Assembly: GCA_040004225.1 (NCBI GenBank)
Contig: JBDUBI010000002.1
Coordinates: 1 to 9,514, forward strand
Length of the DNA stretch: 9,514 nucleotides
Origin: JALYUA01 sp040004225
GTDB lineage: Bacteria > Acidobacteriota > Thermoanaerobaculia > UBA5066 > Gp7-AA6
Direction of reading: 5' to 3'
Below, piece by piece: positions 1 through 6,097 of this stretch. The stretch's first letter is position 1. The number at the start of each line of letters is the position of its first letter. The notes under the pieces are model-generated. The model saw only the letters and a program-made list of their open reading frames with translations. It was not told where the DNA came from and searched no databases. The position numbers and the translations under genes were made by a program.

Positions 1-3
1 GCC

Positions 4-29
4 CCCTCGCCCCGGGCTCGGGGAGAGGG
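4..29. repeat. G/C-rich imperfect palindrome, probable dispersed intergenic repeat
   Basis: CCCTC (4-8) pairs with GAGGG (25-29) and CCCCG (10-14) pairs with CGGGG (19-23), around one G/A mismatch and a 4-nt loop. The following bases to about 50 are runs of G broken by single T or A. Sequences of this look (CCCTCNCCCC with its complement) are common as dispersed intergenic repeats in GC-rich genomes, so I infer a repeat copy. It lies downstream of the DUF1206 gene but has no T-tract on the minus strand, so it is a poor intrinsic terminator. The remaining bases up to 149 show nothing recognisable. Confidence 0.45.
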
Positions 30-149
30 TTGGGGTGAGGGGGAGGGGGCCCGCAGGCTGGCAGTGTGTTCACTGGTTGCGGCTGATCCCGGGGACGGAT
101 CGGGCGGGGGAGTTCTCGACGAGGTGCTTCCGGGCGGGATGCGAGAGTT

Positions 150-911
150 CTACGTGACTTTCGGCTGGAAAATGCCGAGCAGCAGGAGATACCCCCCGTA
201 CGCCACCAGCCCGGCGCCCGCGAAGGCCAGCAGGGGAACTCCGAAACGCATCCTCTCGATCACTTCGAGCGCGCCTCCGATGTCGCGATAGCTTCCCGGG
301 TCGACATCTTTCGCAGTTCGGATGAGAAACCAGCCGATGATGCCGGACACGATTCCGCGCACGGCGTATCCGAATCTTCCGACGCGCACCGCCACGGAGG
401 TCGCGCGCTTCAATTTCCCGCGCGGGAGACGCTGCGGGAGCCGCCCGGACAGTCCCTGCCACACCTGGACGGCCCCGACCGCCATCACGATACCGCCCGC
501 GATCTCGAGCGTTCGGGGGCCCCAGCTCTGCGAAAGCAGCCAGGCGAGGGCCGGGCGCGCGCTCGCGCCGCGTCGGTGGAGCAGCAGGCGCACGGCAAGC
601 CACCCCATCAGGGCATGCGCGATCGCGTCGAAGAACGAAACGATCCTCGCGAACACCGATCGGTCGGGGTCCCCGGCGTCCAGAATCCTCCCGAGCGTGA
701 ACGCCGCAAGTCCGGCGGCGATTCCCCACAGGATCAGCGGGCCCTGGGGGTGCAGGAGCAACAGGCGGAAGGCCGCGCCGAACCCGCGCGCCCGCACCCG
801 TCCGCCCTCGAAAGCGATGAAGAAAGCAAGCAAGCCGAGCGTCACGTAGACCGCCCCGAGAGCGGCGTACCCCACGCGGATCAGCACGGACCGGAGCGGA
901 TGTTTCGCCAA
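150..911 (-). CDS. DUF1206 family integral membrane protein
   Basis: Predicted 253-residue, very hydrophobic protein, second gene of a minus-strand pair. It shows the three-fold repeat of a two-helix module typical of DUF1206: helices near residues 9-33 and 58-76, then 90-111 and 133-152, then 178-198 and 223-247. Each module opens with an aromatic/Gly-rich motif such as GYAALG (residues 14-19) or FGYAVRG (180-186). The length is close to the usual 260-280 residues of the family. DUF1206 proteins sit in the cytoplasmic membrane and their biochemical role is unknown. The chosen start is TTG at 911, three nucleotides after the stop of the upstream hydrolase, with AGG about nine bases before it, so translational coupling is likely. 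A GTG at 887 (residue 9) is the main alternative and has no visible ribosome-binding site. Family assignment is confident, the start less so. Confidence 0.85.
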   Translation of the reverse strand: MAKHPLRSVLIRVGYAALGAVYVTLGLLAFFIAFEGGRVRARGFGAAFRLLLLHPQGPLILWGIAAGLAAFTLGRILDAGDPDRSVFARIVSFFDAIAHALMGWLAVRLLLHRRGASARPALAWLLSQSWGPRTLEIAGGIVMAVGAVQVWQGLSGRLPQRLPRGKLKRATSVAVRVGRFGYAVRGIVSGIIGWFLIRTAKDVDPGSYRDIGGALEVIERMRFGVPLLAFAGAGLVAYGGYLLLLGIFQPKVT

Positions 912-914
912 TCG

Positions 915-2048
915 CTAGCGCCTGCTCAGGACCTCGGCGGGGCGAAGGAAAGGAGATGCGGGCACCGTCCATGCGCGCGCCGCCTGTCCGGCGGGCGGCG
1001 AGACCACGAACCTTCGCAGGAAGCTGGCGGTGGCGGCGGCGACCGCATCCCAGGCGTCTTTCGTGGACGAGCCGCCGAAGGTGGCGGCCGCCAGGGACGG
1101 CGCGCCGGCTGAGAGAACTCCCATGCTCGAAAAATGGACGTGATGCATGTCGTCCACTCGCACCAGCCATCGGTTGGAACGGATGAGCGCGCGGAGCGGG
1201 GTGAGGTCCGAGACCATGAACTTGTCGCCGATTTCGTACAGGTGGAGGATCGGAGTGACCGCGGTCTCGAAATCGAAGCCGCGGGTCGTCTCGAAGATTC
1301 CCTTTCCCGCGGCCGCGCCGATTCCGCCGTCGAGACTGACGATCGCGGCGGCGTCCGTGTCGCGCATCGCGAGAAGAAGGGCCGCCCTCGCACCGAAGCT
1401 GTGGCCGGCCAGCCCGTAACGGCCGAGGCGAACGTTCGGTTCACGGCGGACGACTTTCAGAGCGAAAGCGAGGTCCGCCGCCTGGTCGATCGCCTGGGCG
1501 GGGATCTCCTGCTCGCTCGTCATCCGGCCGCCTATCCGCCCCTGGGAGGGCACGCTCGCGACAACGAACCCCCGAGAGGCGAGAAACTCGCCGAGGAAAG
1601 CCTGGTCATGTATCGAGTGGCCGTTGCCCTGTGCGATGAGAACGAGCGGAAATCGTCCGGGGAGGGGAGCGGCGTCCCGCGCCGCCCGCATGCGCGTTGC
1701 GAGGAGAGACTCCGTTTCCGCGGGCTTTACGTCGGCGGACGCGAGAAAGGCGCGGAATTGCGCGATGGCTTGCTCGTCAGAGGCGGCGGTCGAAGGGGAG
1801 AACGACGTCTCGCGAGCGGACAGCAGGTAATAGTCGCGGTAGGTGAGCTGCGGCGACGCGGACGCAGAGGGATACCAGAGTGCGATCTGGATCGGCCGTC
1901 CGTCAAGGAACTGCGGCGACGTTCGCGCCGTGTCCAGACGCTCGAGCACCCGGAACCCGACGAGACCGGGCGGGGGAACCGCCGCGGAAGGCGGGAGCGC
2001 GCCGGCGCTTGCCGGAAGTAAGGTCAAGAAGATGAGAAGTCTTCCCAT
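915..2048 (-). CDS. secreted alpha/beta hydrolase, PAF-acetylhydrolase/dienelactone hydrolase-like
   Basis: Predicted 377-residue exported serine hydrolase. Residues 1-17 form a signal peptide (hydrophobic core LLIFLTLLP, likely cleavage after SAGA). The core fold shows the strand and oxyanion region LVLIAQGNG (135-143), the nucleophile elbow GHSFG with Ser217, a likely acid Asp240 in SLDGG, and a histidine cluster MHHVHF (301-306) where His303 or His305 would complete the triad. The Ser-to-Asp spacing of 23 residues and the block LASRGFVVASVPSQGR (156-171) match the platelet-activating-factor acetylhydrolase-like family, so a lipase or esterase acting in the periplasm or outside is inferred; the substrate is unknown. 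The start ATG at 2048 was chosen because the signal peptide begins there. The reading frame stays open upstream to 2717, but that part is antisense to two small genes and low in information. No Shine-Dalgarno sequence is visible, and a -10-like TAGACT ends seven bases before the ATG, consistent with a leaderless mRNA. First gene of an operon with the DUF1206 gene. Confidence 0.85.
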   Translation of the reverse strand: MGRLLIFLTLLPASAGALPPSAAVPPPGLVGFRVLERLDTARTSPQFLDGRPIQIALWYPSASASPQLTYRDYYLLSARETSFSPSTAASDEQAIAQFRAFLASADVKPAETESLLATRMRAARDAAPLPGRFPLVLIAQGNGHSIHDQAFLGEFLASRGFVVASVPSQGRIGGRMTSEQEIPAQAIDQAADLAFALKVVRREPNVRLGRYGLAGHSFGARAALLLAMRDTDAAAIVSLDGGIGAAAGKGIFETTRGFDFETAVTPILHLYEIGDKFMVSDLTPLRALIRSNRWLVRVDDMHHVHFSSMGVLSAGAPSLAAATFGGSSTKDAWDAVAAATASFLRRFVVSPPAGQAARAWTVPASPFLRPAEVLSRR

Positions 2049-2055
2049 CCGGCGG

Positions 2056-2061
2056 AGTCTA
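2056..2061 (-). promoter_or_regulatory. possible -10 element for a leaderless hydrolase transcript
   Basis: On the minus strand TAGACT lies seven bases before the ATG of the hydrolase gene, so transcription would start at or next to the start codon. The -35 region (GCGACC about 17 bases upstream) is weak. The absence of a Shine-Dalgarno sequence is the main supporting observation. Confidence 0.25.
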
Positions 2062-2109
2062 CCGGTGTCGCTCCGGCCGGTCGCGGCGCGGGGGCTGTCC
2101 GGACGGGTG

Positions 2110-2115
2110 GATAAT
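2110..2115 (+). promoter_or_regulatory. possible -10 element for the small membrane protein pair
   Basis: GATAAT matches five of six TATAAT positions and sits in a short A/T-rich island in otherwise very GC-rich DNA, 12 bases before the ATG at 2128. Transcription would begin about five bases before the start codon, and no Shine-Dalgarno sequence is present, so a nearly leaderless mRNA is inferred. No convincing -35 hexamer is visible. Confidence 0.35.
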
Positions 2116-2127
2116 TTCCATATTCCG

Positions 2128-2442
2128 ATGACGGACGCCGCAAGTTCTCCCGCCACTCCGGAGCTCGACCGCTTCGGCGCGTGGCTTCGCGCGTTTGCGC
2201 GGTTGATGTTTCGATTCCTGTGCGCGGCGTGGTTCGTGGGCGCGATCGAAATCATCCGGCGGGGGACCGCCGGTGCGGGCGGGCTCGACCGGCGGACCTC
2301 CGGAGCGGTCCTCGTGCTGGCGTCTCTCGCGATCCTGGGAATATTGATCCTCTGGCGTTCGCGCGCCAGTCCCGTCCGGGAAGTTCTCGAGCTCTCCGCG
2401 ATGATCGGCCTCTGGACCGGAATGGTGGCCCTGATTCCGTAG
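2128..2442 (+). CDS. small membrane protein, upstream member of a tandem paralog pair
   Basis: Predicted 104-residue protein of no family I recognise. A polar N-terminus (1-24) is followed by three hydrophobic segments, near residues 27-43 (RFLCAAWFVGAIEI), 57-76 (VLVLASLAILGILILW) and 87-103 (LELSAMIGLWTGMVALI), so an integral membrane protein is likely. The next gene encodes a clearly related protein with the same RFLCAAW-VG--EI, AILG-I-LWR-R and G-W-G--AL motifs. In the aligned RFLCAAW block many base differences are synonymous (for example CGA/AGG for Arg, GCG/GCC for Ala, GAA/GAG for Glu), which supports this frame as truly coding. The chosen ATG lies just after a -10-like sequence. It is divergent from the hydrolase operon, with 79 bases between the two start codons. 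Function unknown; it could be an accessory subunit or a stress-related small membrane protein, but nothing here shows which. Confidence 0.65.
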   Translation: MTDAASSPATPELDRFGAWLRAFARLMFRFLCAAWFVGAIEIIRRGTAGAGGLDRRTSGAVLVLASLAILGILILWRSRASPVREVLELSAMIGLWTGMVALIP

Positions 2443-2523
2443 CGAATCGGCTTCAGGGCACTGCCTGCGGAGGTTTTTCGATCGGACGCCATCTGTCGCC
2501 GGGCCGGTGGTTCCATGGTCTCC

Positions 2524-2528
2524 GGAGG
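2524..2528 (+). promoter_or_regulatory. ribosome-binding site deciding the start of the second paralog
   Basis: GGAGG lies four bases before the ATG at 2533. It favours that codon over the in-frame ATG at 2515, which has only a weak G-rich stretch before it. Confidence 0.5.
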
Positions 2529-2532
2529 ATCG

Positions 2533-2799
2533 ATGTACCTCGTGGCGCGGCTCGAGACGTCCGGACGGTTCGCGTTGAGGTTCCTGTGCGCCGCGTGGCT
2601 GGTCGGTTGCGTGGAGATTTTGCCGCGATGGACCGCGCCCGAGTCGCCTCCGATCGAAATCTTCGTGGGCGCCTGCGGCGCATCGGCGATTCTGGGAGCG
2701 ATCTCTCTCTGGCGCACGCGGGAGAATGGGGCGCGGGAGTTGATCGAGTCCGGAGCGGCGCTCGGCTTCTGGGCGGGGGTGTTCGCCCTGCTCGTGTGA
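2533..2799 (+). CDS. small membrane protein, downstream member of a tandem paralog pair
   Basis: Predicted 88-residue protein (94 if the ATG at 2515 is used). Hydrophobic segments lie near residues 14-30 (LRFLCAAWLVGCVEIL), 41-60 (IEIFVGACGASAILGAISLW) and 71-87 (ESGAALGFWAGVFALL). It aligns along nearly its whole length with the preceding gene product; about four residues in ten look identical, and the shared motifs fall in the same order: RFLCAAW, VG, EI, AILG, LWR-R, RE, A-G-W-G, AL. This points to a tandem gene duplication followed by divergence. The N-terminus is shorter than in its partner. The 90-base gap to the upstream gene has no convincing terminator, so cotranscription is plausible. 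I do not recognise the family and assign no function. Confidence 0.62.
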   Translation: MYLVARLETSGRFALRFLCAAWLVGCVEILPRWTAPESPPIEIFVGACGASAILGAISLWRTRENGARELIESGAALGFWAGVFALLV

Positions 2800-2841
2800 A
2801 GGTTTCGCCGATCGTCGGCTTGCCGCGCGAGACGTTCCCTT

Positions 2842-2861
2842 CGACGGCTCCCTCGCCGTCG
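2842..2861 (+). other. 7-bp hairpin downstream of the paralog pair
   Basis: CGACGGC (2842-2848) and GCCGTCG (2855-2861) form a perfect 7-bp stem with a 6-nt loop, 43 bases past the stop of the second paralog. There is no T-tract after it. It may act as a weak 3' stabiliser or Rho-linked end for the plus-strand transcript. Confidence 0.3.
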
Positions 2862-2877
2862 CAGAGCATTAGAGTCG

Positions 2878-2906
2878 AAAAAAAACAGGCGGGCCGGAGC
2901 CCGCCT
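2878..2906 (-). terminator. intrinsic terminator of lon
   Basis: On the minus strand an 8-bp perfect stem (AGGCGGGC and GCCCGCCT, plus-strand 2887-2906) with a 4-nt loop is followed by G and then eight consecutive T (plus-strand A-tract 2878-2885). It begins 23 bases past the lon stop codon. On the plus strand only three T follow the stem, so it would be weak for the convergent small genes. Confidence 0.9.
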
Positions 2907-2929
2907 TTCGAAAAGTCCGACAGAGGAAA

Positions 2930-5428
2930 TCAGTGCGAGAGTGTTCCGTCCGTCGCCGCCGGAACGCCCGTCCCGAACAACAGCCGGCCTTCCGAGAGCG
3001 AGGTGTCGCGCAGAGTGACCGCGAGCGCTTCCGCCAGGGTCTCCACAGCCGAGACTTCGATCTGGTTGCGGACCTCCGAAGTCAGATCCTCGAGATCCGC
3101 CTCGTTGTCCTTCGGGATCAGGATGTGCCGGATCCCGGCCCGCACCGCGCCGAGAATCTTCTCCTTCAAACCGCCGATCGGAAGGACCCGCCCCGAAATC
3201 GTGATCTCGCCGGTCATGGCGAGGTCGTTCTTCACGGGACGCTTCGAAAGGGCGGAGACGACGGCCGAGGCCATCGCGATGCCCGCGGACGGTCCGTCCT
3301 TCGGAATGGCGCCGGCGGGAACGTGGATGTGGATGTCGCGCTCGAAGTCCGTTTCCTCGATCCCGAGCCAGGCCGCGTGCGACCGGGCGAAGGTCCAGGC
3401 GGCGCGGGCGGACTCCTTCATGACGTCGCCCAGCTGGCCCGTCAGGATGAGCTCGCCCTTCCCCCGCATGAGAGAGGCCTCGACGAACATGATGTCGCCT
3501 CCGGCCGGGGTGTAGTACATGCCGGTCGCGATGCCGACCTGGTCCTCGTTGGCCATCTTCTCCGGGTGCACCCTGGGCCGGCCGAGGAGCGTGCGCACGT
3601 CGGCGCGCTCGACGACGGAGGCTTCGATTTCCCGGGCCGCGATGCGGCGGGCCACCTTTCGGGCGAGCTTTCCGACCTCGCGCTCGAGCTGTCGGACGCC
3701 CGACTCCCGCGTGTACGCCGCAATGACTTCGCGCAACGCGTCGTCGGTGATCTCGATCTGCGCCTTCTTCAGGCCGTTCTCTTCCACCTGCCGCGGGACG
3801 AGGTAGCTCCTCGCGATCGCCAGCTTTTCCTGCTCCGTGTAGCCGGCGAAATTGACGATCTCCATCCGGTCGAGAAGCGGACCCGGAATGTTCTGGATGA
3901 AGTTGGCGGTCGCGATGAAGAGGACCTCCGAGAGGTCAAACGGAACCGAGAGGTAGTGGTCCGTGAAGCTGTCGTTCTGCGCCGGGTCCAGGACCTCGAG
4001 AAGGGCGCTCGCGGGGTCTCCCTGGAAAGAAACGCCGAGCTTGTCGACTTCGTCGAGCAGGAAGACAGGGTTCCGGGTGCCCGCCTGCTTCATGCCCTGG
4101 ATGATCCGGCCGGGAAGCGCGCCGATGTAGGTGCGCCGGTGGCCGCGGATGTCCGCTTCGTCGCGGGCCCCGCCGAGGGAGATGCGGACGTACTTGCGTC
4201 CCATGGCGCGCGCGATCGACTTTGCGATCGAGGTTTTTCCCACTCCCGGAGGTCCGGCGAAAAGGAGGATGCGGCCCCGCGCGCGGGCGGACTGCCGTTC
4301 CTCCTCCTTGACGACGCCCGGCTCAGGCGCCCCGTCGACGGATTCCGCGGAGGCTTTCTTTTCGGCCTCCGCCTTCTCCGATTCCTTCCCCGCGGATTGC
4401 GCGAGCTGCCGGACCGCGAGGAACTCCAGGATTCGGTCCTTCACGTCTGACAGGCCGAAGTGATCCTGGTCGAGAACGTCGGACGCCCGCTGCACGTCGA
4501 GGTGCTCTTCACTTCGAAGGTTCCAGGGAAGCTCTGAAACGGTCTCGAGGTAAGTCCGAATGACCTGCGACTCGACGGACTCGCGGCCGATGCGCGTCAA
4601 GCGCTGCCACTCCCGATCGACTTCCTTGCGCGCCTCGGGGGGAAGGTCGAGAGTGTCGAGCTTCGCGCGAAGCTCTTTCAGGCCCTCTTCCTGGGCGCCT
4701 TCGCCCTCGCCGAGCTCCTTCTGGATCGCACGCACCTGCTCGCGGAGATAGGCCTCCCGTTGACGGCTGCCGATCTCTTCCTTGACCTTCGACTGGATGT
4801 CTTCCTGCGCCGAAAGCACGTCGATGTGCCGCTGGACGTGCACGAGCACGCGCCGGAGGCGGTCTTCGACGGAGAGCGTCTCGAGAAGAGACTGACGTTC
4901 GGAAACGGGGATGTCGATGTAGCCCGCGACGACGTCGGCCAGCTTGCCGGGCTCGTCGACCTCGGCCAGGATCTGCTCGATGGCCTCGTTCGGAAGACCC
5001 ATCTTGCGCCCGAGCTCGGCGGCACGCTCGCGCGCCTCCCGGTGCAGGCCGACAAAGGCGGCGTCGCGCGCGTCGAGCGGCAGCATCTCGGCCGCCTCGC
5101 TCACCTGCGCCTCGAGGTATCCCTTGCGGGCGGCGATGCGCATCGCGATTCCGCGGCTCTGCCCTTCGAGGACGAGCCGAATTCCCCCGAGCCCGCGCTG
5201 GACCGATCCCAGAGTGGCAATCGTGCCGATCGTGTAGAGCCCTTCGGGGGTGACCTCGTCGCCGTCCTGCCGCTGCGCGACCGCAAAGACGCGCCGCCCG
5301 GGATCCGTCAACGCCGCCTCGATGGCGCGCAGAGTTCCAGGCCGGCCCGCCGCGATCGGCAGAGCGACGCCGGGCAGAAGAACCGAGTTCCTCATCGGAA
5401 CTACGGGGAGAGTCAGCAACTCAGACAT
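2930..5428 (-). CDS. lon: ATP-dependent Lon protease (LonA)
   Basis: Predicted 832-residue cytoplasmic AAA+ serine protease that unfolds and degrades damaged and regulatory proteins as a hexamer. The N-terminal substrate-binding domain starts with LPVVPMRNSVLLPG (residues 7-20). A coiled region follows at about 205-300, containing REAYLREQVRAIQKELGE (224-241). The ATPase domain has Walker A GPPGVGKT (392-399) and Walker B VFLLDEVD (455-462). The protease domain has PKDGPSAG with nucleophile Ser714 and GGLKEK with Lys757; their spacing of 43 residues equals that of the Escherichia coli dyad Ser679/Lys722. All key residues are present. Unusual is a charged Lys/Glu/Ala-rich stretch at about 343-384, just before Walker A, where standard LonA has only a short linker. 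The ATG at 5428 fits the family start; upstream on the minus strand AGGAAAGAAAGG serves as ribosome-binding region. It has its own terminator and no clp gene beside it, so it looks monocistronic. Confidence 0.97.
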   Translation of the reverse strand: MSELLTLPVVPMRNSVLLPGVALPIAAGRPGTLRAIEAALTDPGRRVFAVAQRQDGDEVTPEGLYTIGTIATLGSVQRGLGGIRLVLEGQSRGIAMRIAARKGYLEAQVSEAAEMLPLDARDAAFVGLHREARERAAELGRKMGLPNEAIEQILAEVDEPGKLADVVAGYIDIPVSERQSLLETLSVEDRLRRVLVHVQRHIDVLSAQEDIQSKVKEEIGSRQREAYLREQVRAIQKELGEGEGAQEEGLKELRAKLDTLDLPPEARKEVDREWQRLTRIGRESVESQVIRTYLETVSELPWNLRSEEHLDVQRASDVLDQDHFGLSDVKDRILEFLAVRQLAQSAGKESEKAEAEKKASAESVDGAPEPGVVKEEERQSARARGRILLFAGPPGVGKTSIAKSIARAMGRKYVRISLGGARDEADIRGHRRTYIGALPGRIIQGMKQAGTRNPVFLLDEVDKLGVSFQGDPASALLEVLDPAQNDSFTDHYLSVPFDLSEVLFIATANFIQNIPGPLLDRMEIVNFAGYTEQEKLAIARSYLVPRQVEENGLKKAQIEITDDALREVIAAYTRESGVRQLEREVGKLARKVARRIAAREIEASVVERADVRTLLGRPRVHPEKMANEDQVGIATGMYYTPAGGDIMFVEASLMRGKGELILTGQLGDVMKESARAAWTFARSHAAWLGIEETDFERDIHIHVPAGAIPKDGPSAGIAMASAVVSALSKRPVKNDLAMTGEITISGRVLPIGGLKEKILGAVRAGIRHILIPKDNEADLEDLTSEVRNQIEVSAVETLAEALAVTLRDTSLSEGRLLFGTGVPAATDGTLSH

Positions 5429-5477
5429 TCCTCATCAACCTTTCTTTCCTGAAGGACGCCGCGGTCCGCGAGCGGCC

Positions 5478-5518
5478 CCGGCCTTCCGGGCTCCTGTTCG
5501 GGGAGTCCCGGAGGCCGG
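5478..5518 (-). other. long hairpin in the presumed lon leader
   Basis: Arms 5478-5494 and 5502-5518 can form 16 base pairs, nearly all G-C, with one single-base bulge in each arm (T5485 and T5506) and a 7-nt loop (5495-5501). It lies 50 bases upstream of the lon start codon and has no T-tract on either strand, so it is not an ordinary intrinsic terminator. If the promoter at 5528-5557 is real, the hairpin would be in the 5' untranslated region, where it could affect stability or act as an attenuation element. That role is inference. Confidence 0.55.
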
Positions 5519-5527
5519 CAACCCAAA

Positions 5528-5557
5528 ATACGGGGGAGCGGATGTTTCGGGTTCATC
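5528..5557 (-). promoter_or_regulatory. candidate heat-shock-like promoter for lon
   Basis: On the minus strand CCCCGTAT (plus 5528-5535) resembles the heat-shock sigma -10 consensus CCCCATNT with one mismatch. GATGAAC (plus 5551-5557), 15 bases upstream, is a weak match to CTTGAAA. The same place contains TATTTT, which could instead be a sigma70 -10. lon is heat-shock controlled in many bacteria, which makes the candidate reasonable but does not prove it. Confidence 0.25.
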
Positions 5558-5641
5558 ACCGAGTGGCGCGGAAAACCGCGGCCGAGGCGGCGCGAGCCGG
5601 CGCAATCGTCCGCCACCAGGGGAGAACAAACCCTTATTCCC

Positions 5642-5904
5642 GAAACCGGCGATTTCGGTGAGAAGAACCGCCCGGCTCGGCCGGACTGAAACCGCGGCAA
5701 TCGGCGATTGGGGGCGCAACCGCGTCGCGGGGCGTCCCGACCGCGCGACCCAGGGGTCGGGAAACCCCGGGCCGGCGGTCGTGAGTCGGGTGCGATCCCT
5801 GTCCCCGGGAGCGTGAAACCGGGCTGTTTCCTCGACCCACGGTTTCCGGGAGGGCAATCGACGTCTGAGCCGCCAACTGCCCCGTCCCGTCAGGCGCGAA
5901 ACCG
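5642..5904. repeat. cluster of GAAACCG motifs
   Basis: GAAACCG occurs at 5642-5648, 5688-5694, 5815-5821 and 5898-5904, and inverted (CGGTTTC) at 5840-5846. Near-matches lie at 5761 (GAAACCC) and 5919 (GAAACGG). Two copies extend to the 10-mer GAAACCGGGC (5815 and 5898). Two copies sit in small inverted repeats: CGAAA/TTTCG (5641-5657) and GAAAC/GTTTC (5815-5829). Spacing is irregular, so this is not a CRISPR array. Regulator binding sites or the remains of a degenerated repeat are the main readings. Confidence 0.4.
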
Positions 5905-6050
5905 GGCGGAGCAGGCCCGAAACGGTGTCCAGCCTCCTCGAGGCGGGGGACCGCCAGAAGGGCGACCTGCCCTGGAAGAGTCCCCCGGATACGGGGAGCA
6001 GCGCGCAAGACCGCCCGGGCGAGGCACTCAGGCCTATTTTCAATCTTGTG

Positions 6051-6080
6051 TTGACCGCAGGGGGCCTGCTGCCATAGGTT
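6051..6080 (+). promoter_or_regulatory. sigma70-like promoter of the CTERM-protein gene
   Basis: TTGACC (6051-6056, five of six matches to the -35 consensus) and TAGGTT (6075-6080, a weak -10) are 18 bases apart, in the most A/T-rich part of the intergenic region. Transcription would start near 6087, about 16 bases before the ATG. An inverted copy of GAAACC (6077-6082) overlaps the -10. Confidence 0.45.
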
Positions 6081-6092
6081 TCGCTCAAATAA

Positions 6093-6097
6093 GAGGG
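6093..6097 (+). promoter_or_regulatory. ribosome-binding site of the CTERM-protein gene
   Basis: GAGGG lies five bases before the ATG at 6103, an ordinary strong Shine-Dalgarno position, and it fixes the start chosen for this gene. Confidence 0.75.

Noticed and set aside
2453..2478. Possible terminator between the two small paralogs
   Set aside because: CAGG/CCTG gives only four base pairs and the following T5 run is separated from it by several bases, so termination there is unlikely.
2049..2717. Upstream extension of the hydrolase reading frame on the minus strand (to 600 residues in total)
   Set aside because: The extension is antisense to the two small membrane genes, is rich in Arg/Pro/Ser without family motifs, and would bury the clear signal peptide that starts at 2048. 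The repeated AAHRN pattern in it is just the antisense of the shared RFLCAAW block.
2933..4450. Long plus-strand frame antisense to lon
   Set aside because: It mirrors the lon codon pattern; it is rich in Arg, Asp and Val with no motif of its own. Lon on the other strand is certain.
5642..5925. GAAACCG copies as a CRISPR array
   Set aside because: The shared element is only 7-10 bases, spacing is irregular (25 to 127 bases), one copy is inverted and no cas gene is present.
5941..6020. Possible RNase P or SRP RNA fragment suggested by a GGAAGAGTCC string
   Set aside because: The conserved neighbouring core elements of either RNA are absent on inspection.
5435..6088. Minus-strand frame of 217 codons upstream of lon
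   Set aside because: Low-information Arg/Pro/Ser-rich translation that covers the hairpin and promoter candidates. Open frames are common in all frames of GC-rich DNA.
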